Shown here: positions 46,501 to 60,400 of the stretch, piece by piece
Layout: each line of letters begins with the position of its first letter
Position numbering within the stretch: position 1 is the stretch's first letter
NCBI RefSeq assembly: GCF_051020955.1
Contig: NW_027476981.1
Span: 1-64,000, forward strand
Length of the DNA: 64,000 nucleotides
From: Megalopta genalis
Taxonomy: Eukaryota > Arthropoda > Insecta > Hymenoptera > Halictidae
Direction: 5' to 3'
The notes under the pieces: generated by a model
Told to the model about the DNA's origin: nothing
Seen by the model: only the letters and a program-made list of their open reading frames with translations
Databases searched by the model: none
Translations under genes and position numbers: made by a program

Positions 46501-49500
46501 TGAAGCTAACTCGTTTGTTTCGCCTGCATTTGAAGCTATATCATTTATATCGCAAGTATGTGGAACTGAATCATTTGTTTCGCATGGATTTGAAGCTAAG
46601 CCTTCTGATTCGCATTGATTTGAAACTAAATCATGTGTTTCGCATGGATTTGAAGCTAAGCCTTCTACTTCACATTGATTTGAAACTAAATCATGTGGTT
46701 CGCATGGATTTGAAGCTAAACCATGCGTTTCGCACAAATTTGAAGCTAACTCGTTTGTTTCGCCTGCATTTGAAGCTATATCATTTCTATCGCAAGTATC
46801 TGAACCTAAACCATTTGTGTCGCATGGCTTTGAAGATAAGCCTTCTACTTTGCATTAATTTGAAGGTAAATCATGTGTTTCGCTTGGATTTGAAAGCAAC
46901 TCGTTTGTTTCGCCTGCATTTGAAGCTATTTCATTTATTTCGCAAATATTTGGAGCTAAATCATTTGATGCGCATGGATTTGAAGCTAAGCTTTTTACTT
47001 CGCATTGATTTGAAGCTAAATCATGTGATTCGCTTCTATTTGAAGCTAAGCCTTCTACTTCGCATTGATTTAAAGCTAAATCATGTGTTTCGCATGGATT
47101 TGAAGCTAACTCGTTTGATTCGCCTCCATTTGAAGCTACATCACTTATATTCGCAAGTATTTGAAGCCAAATCAGTTGTTTCGCATTGATTTGAAGCTAA
47201 GCTTTCTACTTCGAATTGATTTTAAGCTAAATCATTTGATTCGCATGGATTTGAAGCTAACTTTTCTACTTCGCATTGATTTTAAGCTAAATCATGTGTT
47301 TCGCTTGGATTTAAAGCTAAGCCATCTACTTCGCATTGATTTGAAGCTAAATCATGTGTTTCGCATGGATTTGAAGCTAACTCGTTTTTTCGCATGCAGT
47401 TGAAGCTAAATCAAGTATATCACATGCATTTGAAGCGAAAACATTTGATTCACATAGTTTTTAAGCTAAGCCTTCTACTTCGCATTAATTTGAAGGTAAA
47501 TCATGTGTTTCGCTTGGATTTGAAGCTAACTCGTTTGTTTCGCCTGCATTTGAAGCTATATCATTTATATCGCAAGTATGTGGAACTGAATCATTTGTTT
47601 CGCATGGATTTGCAGCTAAGCCTTCTGCTTCGCATTGATTTGAAACTAAATCATGTGTTTCGCATGGATTTGAAGCTAAGCCTTCTGCTTCGCATTGATT
47701 TGAAACTAAATCATGTGTTTCGCATGGATTTGAAGCTAAGCCTTCTACTTCACATTGATTTGAAACTAAATCATGTGGTTCGCATGGATTTGAAGCTAAA
47801 CCATGTGTTTCGCACAGATTTGAAGCTAACTCGTTCATTTCGCCTGGATTTGAAGCTTTATCAATTTTATCGCAAGTATTTGATGCTAAACGATTTGTGT
47901 CGCATGGCTTTGAGGATATGCCTTCTACTTCGCATTAATTTGAGGGTAAATCATGTGTTTCGCTTGGATTTGAAGCTAACTCGTTTGTTTCGCCTGCATT
48001 TGAAGCTATATCATTTATATCGCAAGTATGTGGAACTGAATCATTTGTTTCGCATGGATTTGAAGCTAAGCCTTCTGATTCGCATTGATTTGAAACTAAA
48101 TCATGTGTTTCGCATGGATTTGAAGCTAAGCCTTCTACTTCACATTGATTTGAAACTAAATCATGTGGTTCGCATGGATTTGAAGCTAAACCATGCGTTT
48201 CGCACAAATTTGAAGCTAACTCGTTTGTTTCGCCTGCATTTGAAGCTATATCAATTATATCGCAAGTATTTGAAGCTAAATCATTTGTGTCGCATGGCTT
48301 TGAAGATAAGCCTTCTACTTTGCATTAATTTGAAGGTAAATCATGTGTTTCGCTTGGATTTGAAAGCAACTCGTTTGTTTCGCCTGCATTTGAAGCTATT
48401 TCATTTATTTCGCAAGTATTTGGAGCTAAATCATTTGATGCGCATGGATTTGAAGCTAAGCTTTTTACTTCGCATTGATTTGAAGCTAAATCATGTGATT
48501 CGCTTCTATTTGAAGCTAAGCCTTCTACTTCGCATTGATTTAAAGCTAAATCATGTGTTTCGCATGGATTTGAAGCTAACTCGTTTGATTCGCCTCCATT
48601 TGAAGCTACATCACTTATATTCGCAAGTATTTGAAGCCAAATCAGTTGTTTCGCATTGATTTGTAGCTAAGCTTTCTACTTCGAATTGATTTTAAGCTAA
48701 ATCATTTGATTCGCATGGATTTGAAGCTAACTTTTCTACTTCGCATTGATTTTAAGCTAAATCATGTGTTTCGCTTGGATTTAAAGCTAAGCCATCTACT
48801 TCGCATTGATTTGAAGCTAAATCATGTGTTTCGCATGGATTTGAAGCTAACTCGTTTTTTCGCATGCAGTTGAAGCTAAATCAAGTATATCACAAGCATT
48901 TGAAGCGAAAACATTTGATTCACATAGTTTTTAAGCTAAGCCTTCTACTTCGCATTAATTTGAAGGTAAATCATGTGTTTCGCTTGGATTTGAAGCTAAC
49001 TCGTTTGTTTCGCCTGCATTTGAAGCTATATCATTTATATCGCAAGTATGTGGAACTGAATCATTTGTTTCGCATGGATTTGCAGCTAAGCCTTCTGATT
49101 CGCATTGATTTGAAACTAAATCATGTGTTTCGCATGGATTTGAAGCTAAGCCTTCTGCTTCGCATTGATTTGAAGCTAAGCCTTCTGCTTCGCATTGATT
49201 TGAAACTAAATCATGTGTTTCGCATGGATTTGAAGCTAAGCCTTCTGCTTCGCATTGATTTGAAACTAAATCATGTGTTTCGCATGGATTTGAAGCTAAG
49301 CCTTCTACTTCACATTGATTTGAAAATAAATCATGTGGTTCGCATGGATTTGAAGCTAAACCATGTGTTTCGCACAGATTTGAAGCTAACTCGTTTGTTT
49401 CGCCTGCATTTGAAGCTATATCATTTATATCGCAAGTATCTGAACCTAAACCATTTGTTTCGCAAGAATATGAAGCTAAACCATGTGTTTCGCATGAATT

Positions 49501-52500
49501 TGAAGATAAATCATGTGTTTTGCATGGATTTGAAGCTAACTCGTTTGTTTCGCCTGCATTTGAAGCTATTTCAATTATATCTCAAGTAGATGAAGGTAAC
49601 TCAAATATTTCGCATGGATTTGAAGCTAAGCTTTCAACTTCGCAGTGATTGGAAGCTAAATCATGTGTTTCGCACAGATTTGAAGCTAACTCGTTTGTTT
49701 CGCCCTTATTTGAAGCTATACCATTTATATCGCAAGTCTGTGAAGCTAAATCATTTGTTTCGCGTGGAGTTGAAGCTAAGGCTTCTACTTCGCATTGATT
49801 TGACACTAAATCATGTGTTTCGCACAGATTTGAAGCTAACTCGTTTGTTTCGCCTGCATTTGAAGCTATATTAATTATATCGCAAGTATTTGAAGCTAAA
49901 TCATTTGTGTCGCATGGCTTTGAGGATAAGCCTTCTACTTCGCATTAATTTGAAGGTAAATCGTGTGTTTCGCTTGGATTTGAAGCTAACTCGTTTGTTT
50001 CGCCTCCATTTGAAGCTATATCATTTATGTGGCAAAAATTTGAATCTAAATCATTTGTTTCGCATGGATTTGAAGCTAAGCCTTCTACTTCGCATTGATT
50101 TGAAACCAAATCATGTGTTTCGCTTGCATTTGAAGCTAACTCGTTCATTTCGCCTGGATTTGAAGCTTTATCAATTTTATCGCAAGTATTTGATGCTAAA
50201 CGATTTGTGTCGCATGGCTTTGAGGATATGCCTTCTACTTCGCATTAATTTGAAGGTAAATCATGTGTTTCGCTTGGATTTGAAGCTAACTCGTTTGATT
50301 CGCCTGCATTTGAAGCTATATCATTTATATCGCAAGTATGTGGAACTGAATCATTTGTTTCGCATGGATTTGAAGCTAAGCCTTCTGATTCGCATTGATT
50401 TGAAACTAAATCATGTGTTTCACATGGATTTGAAGCTAAGCCTTCTACTTCACATTGATTTGAAACTAAATCATGTGGTTCGCATGGATTTGAAGCTAAA
50501 CCATGCGTTTCGCACAAATTTGAAGCTAACTCGTTTGTTTCGCCTGCATTTGAAGCTATATCAATTATATCGCAAGTATTTGAAGCTAAATCATTTGTGT
50601 CGCATGGCTTTGAAGATAAGCCTTCTACTTTGCATTAATTTGAAGGTAAATCATGTGTTTCGCTTGGATTTGAAGGTAACTCGTTTGTTTCGCCTGCATT
50701 TGAAGCTATTTCATTTATTTCGCAAGTATTTGGAGCTAAATCATTTGATGCGCATGGATTTGAAGCTAAGCTTTTTACTTCGCATTGATTTGAAGCTAAA
50801 TCATGTGATTCGCTTCTATTTGAAGCTAAGCCTTCTACTTTACATTGATTTGAAGCTAAATCATACGTTTCGCTTGGATTTGAAGCTAACTCGTTTGTTC
50901 GGCCTGCATTTGAGGCTATATCATTTATATGACAAGCATTTGAAGCTAAATCATTTGTGTCGCATGGATTTGAAGCTAAGCCTTCTACTTCGCATTGATT
51001 TGAAACTAAATCATGTGTTTCGCAAGTATTAGAAGCTAAATCATTTGTGTCGCATGGCTTTGAAGCTAACTCGTTTGTTTCGCCTGCATTGAAGCTATAT
51101 CACTTCTATCGCAAGTATTTGAAGCTAAATCATTTGTGTCGCATGGCTTTGAAGCTAACACGTTTGTTTCGCCTGCATTGAAGCTATATCACTTCTATCG
51201 CAAGTATTTGAAGCTAAATCATTTGTGTCGCATGGATTTGAAGCTAAGCCTTCTACTTCGCACTGATTTGAAGCTAAATCATGTGTTTCGCACAGATTTG
51301 AAGCTAACTCGTTTGTTTCGCCTGCATTTGATGCTATATCATTTATATCGCAAGTATTTAAAGCTAAATCATTTGTGTCGCATGGCTTTGAAGCTAAGCC
51401 ATCTACTTCGCATTGATTTGACGCTAAATCATGTGTTTCGCATAGATTTGAAGCTAACTCGTTTGTTTCGCCTGCATTTGATGCTATATCAATTATATTG
51501 CAAGTATTTGAAGCTAAATCATTTGTGTTGCATGGCATTGAAGATAAGCCTTCCACTTTGCATTAATTTGAAGATAAATCATGTGTTTCGCTTGAATTTG
51601 AAGCTAAGTCATGTGTTTCGCACAGATTTGAAGCTAACTCGTTTGTTTCGCCTGCATTTGAAGCTATATCAATTATATCGCAAGTATTTGAAGCTAAATC
51701 ATTTGTGTCGCATGGCTTTGAAGATAAGCCTTCTACTTTGCATTAATTTGAAGGTAAATCATGTGTTTCGCTTGGATTTGAAGGTAACTCGTTTGTTTCG
51801 CCTGCATTTGAAGCTATATCAATTAAATCGCAAGTATTTGAATCTGAATCATTTGTGTCGCATGGCTTTGAGGATACGCCTTCTACTTCGCATTAATTTG
51901 AAGGTAAGTCATGTGTTTCGCTTGGATTTGAAACTAAGCCTTCTGCTTCGCATTGATTTGAAACTAAATCATGTGTTTCGCATGGATTTGAAGCTACTCC
52001 TTCTACTTCACATTGATTTGAAGCAAAATCATGTGTTTCGCACAGATTTGAAGCTAACTTGTTTGTTTCGGCTGCATTTGAAGCTATATCAATTGTACCG
52101 CAAGTATTTGAAGCTAAATCATTTGTGTCGCATGGCTTTGAAGATGAGCCTTCTGCTATGCATTAATTTGAAGCTAATATCATGTGTTTCGCTTGGATTT
52201 GAAGGTAACTCGTTTGTTTCGCCTGCATTTGAAGCTATATCAATTATATCGCAAGTATTTGAAGTTAAATCATTTGTGTTGCATGGCTTTGAAGCTAACT
52301 CGCTTGTTTCGCCTGCATTGAAGCTATATCACTTCTATCGCAAGTATTTGAAGCTAAATCATTTGTGTCGCATGGATTTGAAGCTAAGCCTTCTACTTCG
52401 CATTGATTTGAAACTAAATCATCTGTTTCGATTGGATTTGAAGCTAACTCGTTCGTTTCGCCTGCATTTGAAGCTTTATCAATTATATCGCAAGTATTTG

Positions 52501-54285
52501 AAGCTAAACGATTTTTGTCGCCTGGCTTTGAGGATAAGCCTTCTAATTCGCATTGATTTGAAACTAAACCATGTGTTTCGCTTGGATTTGAAGCTAACTC
52601 GTTTGCTTCGCCTGCATTTGAAGCTAAATCAATCATATCGCAAGTATTTGAAGCAGAATCATTTGTGTCGCATGGCTTTGAGGATAAGCCTACTAATTCG
52701 CATTAATTTGAAGGTAAATCATGTATTTCGCCTGGATTTGAAGCTAACTCGTTTGTTTCGCCTGCATTTGAGGCTATATCACTTATATCGCTAGTATGTG
52801 AAGCTAAATCATTTGTTTCGCATGGATATGAAGCTATGTCTACTACTTCGCATTGATTTGAAACTAAATCATGTGTTTCGCACAGATTTGAAGCTAACTC
52901 GTTTGTTCCGCCTGCATTTGATGCTATATCATTTATATCGCAAGTATTTAAAGCTAAATCATTTGCGTCGCATGGCTTTGAAGCTAAGCCTTCTACTTCG
53001 CATTGATTTGAAGCTAAATCATGTGTTTCGCACAGATTTGAAGCTAACTCGTTTGTTTCGCCTGCATTTGATGCTATATCAATTATATCGCAAGTATTTG
53101 AAGCTAAATCATTTGTGTTGCATGGCTTTGAGTATAAGCCTTCCACTTTGCATTAATTTGAAGGTAAATCATGTGTTTCGCTTGGATTTGAAGCTAAGCC
53201 TTCTACTTCGCATTGATTTGGAACTAAATCATGTGTTTCACTTGGATTTGAAGCTAACTCGTTTGTTTCGCATGCATTTGAAGCTATATCAATTATATCG
53301 CAAGTATTTGAAGCTAAATCATTTGTGTCGCATGGCTTTGAGGATAAGCCTTCTACTTCGCATTAATTTGAAGGTAAATCATGTATTTCGCTTGGATTTG
53401 AAGCTAACTCGTTTGTTTCGCCTGCATTTGAAGCTATATCATTTATATCGCAAGTATGTGAAACTAAATCATTTGTTTCGCATGGATTTGAAGCTAAGCC
53501 TTTTGCTTCGCATTGATTTGAAGCTAAGCCTTCTGCTTCGCATTGATTTGAAACTAAATCATGTGTTTCGCATGGATTTGAAGCTAAGACTTCTACTTCA
53601 CATTGATTTGAAACTAAATCATGTGGTTCGCATGGATTTGAAGCTAAACCATGTGTTTCGCACAGATTTGAAGCTAACTCGTATGTTTAGCCTGCATTTG
53701 AAGCTATATCAATTATATCGCAAGTATTTGAAGCTAAATCATTTATGTCGCATGGCTTGGAAGATAAGCCTTCTACTTTGCATTAATTTGAAGGTAAATC
53801 ATGTGTTTCGCTTGAATTTGAAGCGAACTCGTTTGTTTCGACTGCATTGGAAGCTATATCATTCAATCGCAAGTATGTGAAGCTAAATAATCTGTTCCGC
53901 ATGAATTTTAAGCTAAATCATGTGTTTCGCATGGAATTGAAGCTACCTGGTTTGTTTCGCCTGCATTTGAAGCTAGTTCACTTGTATCGCAAGTATTTGA
54001 AGAAAAATCATTTGTTTCGCATGGATTTGAAGCTACCTCGTTTGTTTCGCCTGCAGTTGAATCTATATCACTTATATCGCAAGTATTTGAAGCTAAATCA
54101 TTTGTTCCGCATGGATATGAAGCTAAGCCACCTACTTCGCATTGATTTGAAGCTAAATCATGTGTTTCGCATGGATTTGATGCTAACTCGTTTGTTTCGC
54201 ATGCGGTTGAAGCTAAATCATGTTTATCACAAGTATATGAAGCTAAACCATTTGTTTCGCAAGAATATGAAGCTAAACCATGTGT
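43500..54285. repeat. 30-bp minisatellite array with 1,470-bp and smaller higher-order copies
   Basis: Highly regular monomers stay in the same phase for kilobases. The segment around 46465-47460 recurs at 47935-48930 at an offset of exactly 1,470 bp (49 monomers), including the shortened unit CTCGTTTTTTCGCATGCAG at 47380 and 48850. AAGCCTTCTGCTTCGCATTG monomers form local runs (44100-44170, 46080-46240, 49140-49280). Plus-strand ORFs up to 729 codons and minus ones of 60-160 codons are repeat artefacts. Confidence 0.88.
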
Positions 54286-57200
54286 TTCGCTTGGATTTGA
54301 AGCTAAATCATGTGTTTCGCATGGATTTGAAACTAACTCGTTTGCTTCGCCTGCATTTGAAGCTAAATCATGTTTATCACAAGTAACTGAATCTAAACCA
54401 TTTGTTTCGCAACAATATGAAGCTAAACCACGTGTTTCGCATGAATTTGAAGCTAAATGATGTGTTTCGCATAGACTTGAAGCTAACTCGTTTGTTTCGC
54501 CTGCATTTGAATCTATATCACTTCTATCGCAGGTATCTGAAGCTAAATCATTCGTATGGCATCGATTTGAAGCTAAGCCTTCTACTTCGCATTGATTTGA
54601 AGCTAAATCGTATGTTTCGCTTGGATTTTAAACTAACTCGTCTGTTTCGCATGCAGTTGAAGCTAAATCGTGTTTATCACAAGTATCTGAATCTAAGCCA
54701 CTTGTTTCGCATGCATATGAAGCTAAACCATGTGCTTCGCATTGATTTGAAGCTAAATCATGTGTTCCGCATGGATTTAAAGCTAACTCGTTCGTTTTGC
54801 CTACATTTGAAGGTATATCGTTTATATCGCAAGTATTTGAAGCTAAATCATTTGTTTCGTATGAATTTTAAGCTAAATCATGTGTTTCGAATGGAATTGA
54901 AGCTACCTGGTTTGTTTCGCCTGCATTTGAAGCTATATCATTTACGTCGCAAGTATTTGAAGCTAAATCATTTGTTTCGCATGGATTTGAAGTTAAGCCA
55001 TCTACTTCGCAATGATTTGAAACTAAATCATCTGTTTCGCTTGGATTTGAAGCTAACTCGTTTGTTTCGCCTGCATTTGAAGCTTTATCAATTATATCGC
55101 AAGTATTTGAAGCTAAACGATTTGTTTCGCATGGCTTTGAGGATAAGCCTTCTACTTCGCATTGATTTGAAAATAAACCTATATCAAATCTATCGCAAGC
55201 ATTTGAAGCTAAATCATTTGTGTCGCATGGATTTGAAGCTAAGCCTTCGACTTCGCATTGATTTGAAGCTAAATCATGTGTTTCGCACAGATTTGAAGCT
55301 AACTCGTTTGTTTCGCCTGCATTTGATGCTATATCATTTATATCGCAAGTATTTAAAGCTAAATCATTTGTGTCGCATGGCTTTGAAGCTAAGCCTTCTA
55401 CTTCGCATTGATTTGAAGCTAAATCATGTGTTTCGCACAGATTTGAAGCTAACTCGTTTGTTTCGCCTGCATTTGATGCTATATCATTTATATCGCAAGT
55501 ATTTGAAGCTAAATCATTTGTGTTGCATGGCTTTGAAGCTAAGCCTTCTACTTCGCATTGATTTGAAGCTAAATCATGTGTTTCGCACAGATTTGAAGCT
55601 AACTCGTTTGTTTCGCCTGCATTTGATGCTATATCATTTATATCGCAAGTATTTAAAGCTAAATCATTTGTGTCGCATGGCTTTGAAGCTAAGCCTTCTA
55701 CTTCGCATTGATTTGAAGCTAAATCATGTGTTTCGCACAGATTTGAAGCTAACTCGTTTGTTTCGCCTGCATTTGATGCTATATCATTTATATCGCAAGT
55801 ATTTAAAGCTAAATCATTTGTGTCGCATGGCTTTGAAGCTAAGCCTTCTACTTCGCATTGATTTGAAGCTAAATCATGTGTTTCGCACAGATTTGAAGCT
55901 AACTCGTTTGTTTCGCCTGCATTTGATGCTATATCAATTATATCGCAAGTATTTGAAGCTAAATCATTTGTGTTGCATGGCTTTGAATATAAGCCTTCCA
56001 CTTTGCATTAATTTGAAGGTAAATCATGTGTTTCGCTTGGATTTGAAGCTAAGCCTTCTACTTCGCATTGATTTGGAACTAAATCATGTGTTTCACTTGG
56101 ATTTGAAGCTAACTCGTTTGTTTCGCATGCATTTGAAGCTATATCAATTATATCGCAAGTATTTGAAGCTAAATCATTTGTGTCGCATGGCTTTGAGGAT
56201 AAGCCTTCTACTTCGCATTAATTTGAAGGTAAATCATGTATTTCGCTTGGATTTGAAGCTAACTCGTTTGTTTCGCCTGCATTTGAAGCTATATCATTTA
56301 TATCGCAAGTATGTGAAACTAAATCATTTGTTTCGCATGGATTTGAAGCTGAGCCTTTTGCTTCGCATTGATTTGAAGCTAAGCCTTCTGCTTCGCATTG
56401 ATTTGAAACTAAATCATGTGTTTCGCATGGATTTGAAGCTAAGACTTCTACTTCACATTGATTTGAAACTAAATCATGTGGTTCGCATGGATTTGAAGCC
56501 AAACCATGTGTTTCGCACTGATTTGAAGCTAACTCATTCGTTTCGCCTGCATTTGAAGCTTTATCAATTATATCGCAAGTATTTGAAGCTAAACGATTTC
56601 TGTCGCCTGGCTTTGAGTATAAGCCTTCTAATTCGCATTGATTTGAAACTAAACCATGTGTTTCGTTTGGATTTGAAGCTAACTCGTTTGCTTCGCCTGC
56701 ATTTGAAGCTATATCACTTCTATCGCAGGTATTTGAAGCTAAATCATTCGTATGGCATCGATTTGAAGCTAAGCCTTCTACTTCGCATTGATTTGAAGCT
56801 AAATCGTGTGTTTCGCATGGATTTTAAACTAACTCGTTTGTTTCGCATGCAGTTGGAGCTAAATCATGTTTATCACAAGTATCTGAAGCTAAACCACTTG
56901 TTTCGCAAGAATATTAATCTAAACCATGTGTTTCGCATTGATTTGAAGCTAAATCATGTCTTCCGCTTGGATTTGAAGCTAACTCGTTTGTTTCGCCTGC
57001 ATTTGAAGCTTTATCAATTATATCGCTAGTATTTGAAGCTAAATCATTTGTGTCGCATTGATTTGAAGCTAACTCGTTTGTTTCGCCTGCATTGAAGCTA
57101 TATCACTTCTATCGCAAGTATTTGAAGCTAAATCATTTGTGTCGCATGGATTAAAAGCTAAGCCTTCTACTTCGCATTGATGTGAAACTAAATCATGTGT

Positions 57201-57470
57201 TTCGCTTGGATTTGAAGCTAACTCGTTTGTTTCCAATGCAGGTGAATGTAAATCATGTATACCACGAGTATTTGAAGCTAAACCATTTGGTTCGCATTGA
57301 TTTGATGCTAAGCCTTCAACTTCGGAATGATTTGAAGCTAAATCATTTGTTTCCCTTGGATTTGAACCTAACTCGATTGTTTCGCATGCAGTTGAAGCTA
57401 TATCATGTTTATCACAAGTATCTGAAGCTAAACCACTTGTTTCGCAAGAATATTAATCTAAACCATGTAT
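54286..57470. repeat. 3,185-bp tandem segmental duplication, copy 1
   Basis: Near-identical to 57471-60655 at a constant offset of 3,185 bp. I noticed three substitutions (near 54889, 56546 and 57335) and no length difference. Upstream of 54286 the match to the end of the copy breaks down (AATATGAAGC against AATATTAATC), which sets the approximate boundary. It contains five consecutive 150-bp units at 55261-56010. Confidence 0.9.
55261..56010. repeat. Five tandem 150-bp higher-order units
   Basis: Each unit consists of five 30-bp monomers in fixed order, with middles AATCATGTGT, ACTCGTTTGT, TATCATTTAT or TATCAATTAT, AATCATTTGT and AGCCTTCTAC. Units begin at 55261, 55411, 55561, 55711 and 55861 and are nearly identical; the last one ends with the variant TATAAGCCTTCCAC. 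The same set occurs at 58446-59195 in the second duplication copy. This is the clearest display of the array's native higher-order unit. Confidence 0.9.
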
Positions 57471-60400
57471 TTCGCTTGGATTTGAAGCTAAATCATGTGT
57501 TTCGCATGGATTTGAAACTAACTCGTTTGCTTCGCCTGCATTTGAAGCTAAATCATGTTTATCACAAGTAACTGAATCTAAACCATTTGTTTCGCAACAA
57601 TATGAAGCTAAACCACGTGTTTCGCATGAATTTGAAGCTAAATGATGTGTTTCGCATAGACTTGAAGCTAACTCGTTTGTTTCGCCTGCATTTGAATCTA
57701 TATCACTTCTATCGCAGGTATCTGAAGCTAAATCATTCGTATGGCATCGATTTGAAGCTAAGCCTTCTACTTCGCATTGATTTGAAGCTAAATCGTATGT
57801 TTCGCTTGGATTTTAAACTAACTCGTCTGTTTCGCATGCAGTTGAAGCTAAATCGTGTTTATCACAAGTATCTGAATCTAAGCCACTTGTTTCGCATGCA
57901 TATGAAGCTAAACCATGTGCTTCGCATTGATTTGAAGCTAAATCATGTGTTCCGCATGGATTTAAAGCTAACTCGTTCGTTTTGCCTACATTTGAAGGTA
58001 TATCGTTTATATCGCAAGTATTTGAAGCTAAATCATTTGTTTCGTATGAATTTTAAGCTAAATCATGTGTTTCGCATGGAATTGAAGCTACCTGGTTTGT
58101 TTCGCCTGCATTTGAAGCTATATCATTTACGTCGCAAGTATTTGAAGCTAAATCATTTGTTTCGCATGGATTTGAAGTTAAGCCATCTACTTCGCAATGA
58201 TTTGAAACTAAATCATCTGTTTCGCTTGGATTTGAAGCTAACTCGTTTGTTTCGCCTGCATTTGAAGCTTTATCAATTATATCGCAAGTATTTGAAGCTA
58301 AACGATTTGTTTCGCATGGCTTTGAGGATAAGCCTTCTACTTCGCATTGATTTGAAAATAAACCTATATCAAATCTATCGCAAGCATTTGAAGCTAAATC
58401 ATTTGTGTCGCATGGATTTGAAGCTAAGCCTTCGACTTCGCATTGATTTGAAGCTAAATCATGTGTTTCGCACAGATTTGAAGCTAACTCGTTTGTTTCG
58501 CCTGCATTTGATGCTATATCATTTATATCGCAAGTATTTAAAGCTAAATCATTTGTGTCGCATGGCTTTGAAGCTAAGCCTTCTACTTCGCATTGATTTG
58601 AAGCTAAATCATGTGTTTCGCACAGATTTGAAGCTAACTCGTTTGTTTCGCCTGCATTTGATGCTATATCATTTATATCGCAAGTATTTGAAGCTAAATC
58701 ATTTGTGTTGCATGGCTTTGAAGCTAAGCCTTCTACTTCGCATTGATTTGAAGCTAAATCATGTGTTTCGCACAGATTTGAAGCTAACTCGTTTGTTTCG
58801 CCTGCATTTGATGCTATATCATTTATATCGCAAGTATTTAAAGCTAAATCATTTGTGTCGCATGGCTTTGAAGCTAAGCCTTCTACTTCGCATTGATTTG
58901 AAGCTAAATCATGTGTTTCGCACAGATTTGAAGCTAACTCGTTTGTTTCGCCTGCATTTGATGCTATATCATTTATATCGCAAGTATTTAAAGCTAAATC
59001 ATTTGTGTCGCATGGCTTTGAAGCTAAGCCTTCTACTTCGCATTGATTTGAAGCTAAATCATGTGTTTCGCACAGATTTGAAGCTAACTCGTTTGTTTCG
59101 CCTGCATTTGATGCTATATCAATTATATCGCAAGTATTTGAAGCTAAATCATTTGTGTTGCATGGCTTTGAATATAAGCCTTCCACTTTGCATTAATTTG
59201 AAGGTAAATCATGTGTTTCGCTTGGATTTGAAGCTAAGCCTTCTACTTCGCATTGATTTGGAACTAAATCATGTGTTTCACTTGGATTTGAAGCTAACTC
59301 GTTTGTTTCGCATGCATTTGAAGCTATATCAATTATATCGCAAGTATTTGAAGCTAAATCATTTGTGTCGCATGGCTTTGAGGATAAGCCTTCTACTTCG
59401 CATTAATTTGAAGGTAAATCATGTATTTCGCTTGGATTTGAAGCTAACTCGTTTGTTTCGCCTGCATTTGAAGCTATATCATTTATATCGCAAGTATGTG
59501 AAACTAAATCATTTGTTTCGCATGGATTTGAAGCTGAGCCTTTTGCTTCGCATTGATTTGAAGCTAAGCCTTCTGCTTCGCATTGATTTGAAACTAAATC
59601 ATGTGTTTCGCATGGATTTGAAGCTAAGACTTCTACTTCACATTGATTTGAAACTAAATCATGTGGTTCGCATGGATTTGAAGCCAAACCATGTGTTTCG
59701 CACTGATTTGAAGCTAACTCGTTCGTTTCGCCTGCATTTGAAGCTTTATCAATTATATCGCAAGTATTTGAAGCTAAACGATTTCTGTCGCCTGGCTTTG
59801 AGTATAAGCCTTCTAATTCGCATTGATTTGAAACTAAACCATGTGTTTCGTTTGGATTTGAAGCTAACTCGTTTGCTTCGCCTGCATTTGAAGCTATATC
59901 ACTTCTATCGCAGGTATTTGAAGCTAAATCATTCGTATGGCATCGATTTGAAGCTAAGCCTTCTACTTCGCATTGATTTGAAGCTAAATCGTGTGTTTCG
60001 CATGGATTTTAAACTAACTCGTTTGTTTCGCATGCAGTTGGAGCTAAATCATGTTTATCACAAGTATCTGAAGCTAAACCACTTGTTTCGCAAGAATATT
60101 AATCTAAACCATGTGTTTCGCATTGATTTGAAGCTAAATCATGTCTTCCGCTTGGATTTGAAGCTAACTCGTTTGTTTCGCCTGCATTTGAAGCTTTATC
60201 AATTATATCGCTAGTATTTGAAGCTAAATCATTTGTGTCGCATTGATTTGAAGCTAACTCGTTTGTTTCGCCTGCATTGAAGCTATATCACTTCTATCGC
60301 AAGTATTTGAAGCTAAATCATTTGTGTCGCATGGATTAAAAGCTAAGCCTTCTACTTCGCATTGATGTGAAACTAAATCATGTGTTTCGCTTGGATTTGA

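Noticed and set aside
45000..47189. A 729-codon plus-strand ORF of LKLNHVFRMD repeats
   Set aside because: Same reasoning: pure 30-bp repeat translation with highly basic and hydrophobic composition, and no unique domain.
54402..60214. Two 875-codon plus-strand ORFs (54402-57029 and 57587-60214) as a large repetitive protein gene pair
   Set aside because: They lie wholly inside the 30-bp array and are copies of one another from the 3,185-bp duplication. They end at ordinary monomer point variants, and neighbouring copies of the same units carry stops and frame shifts. No non-repeat N- or C-terminus or promoter is visible.
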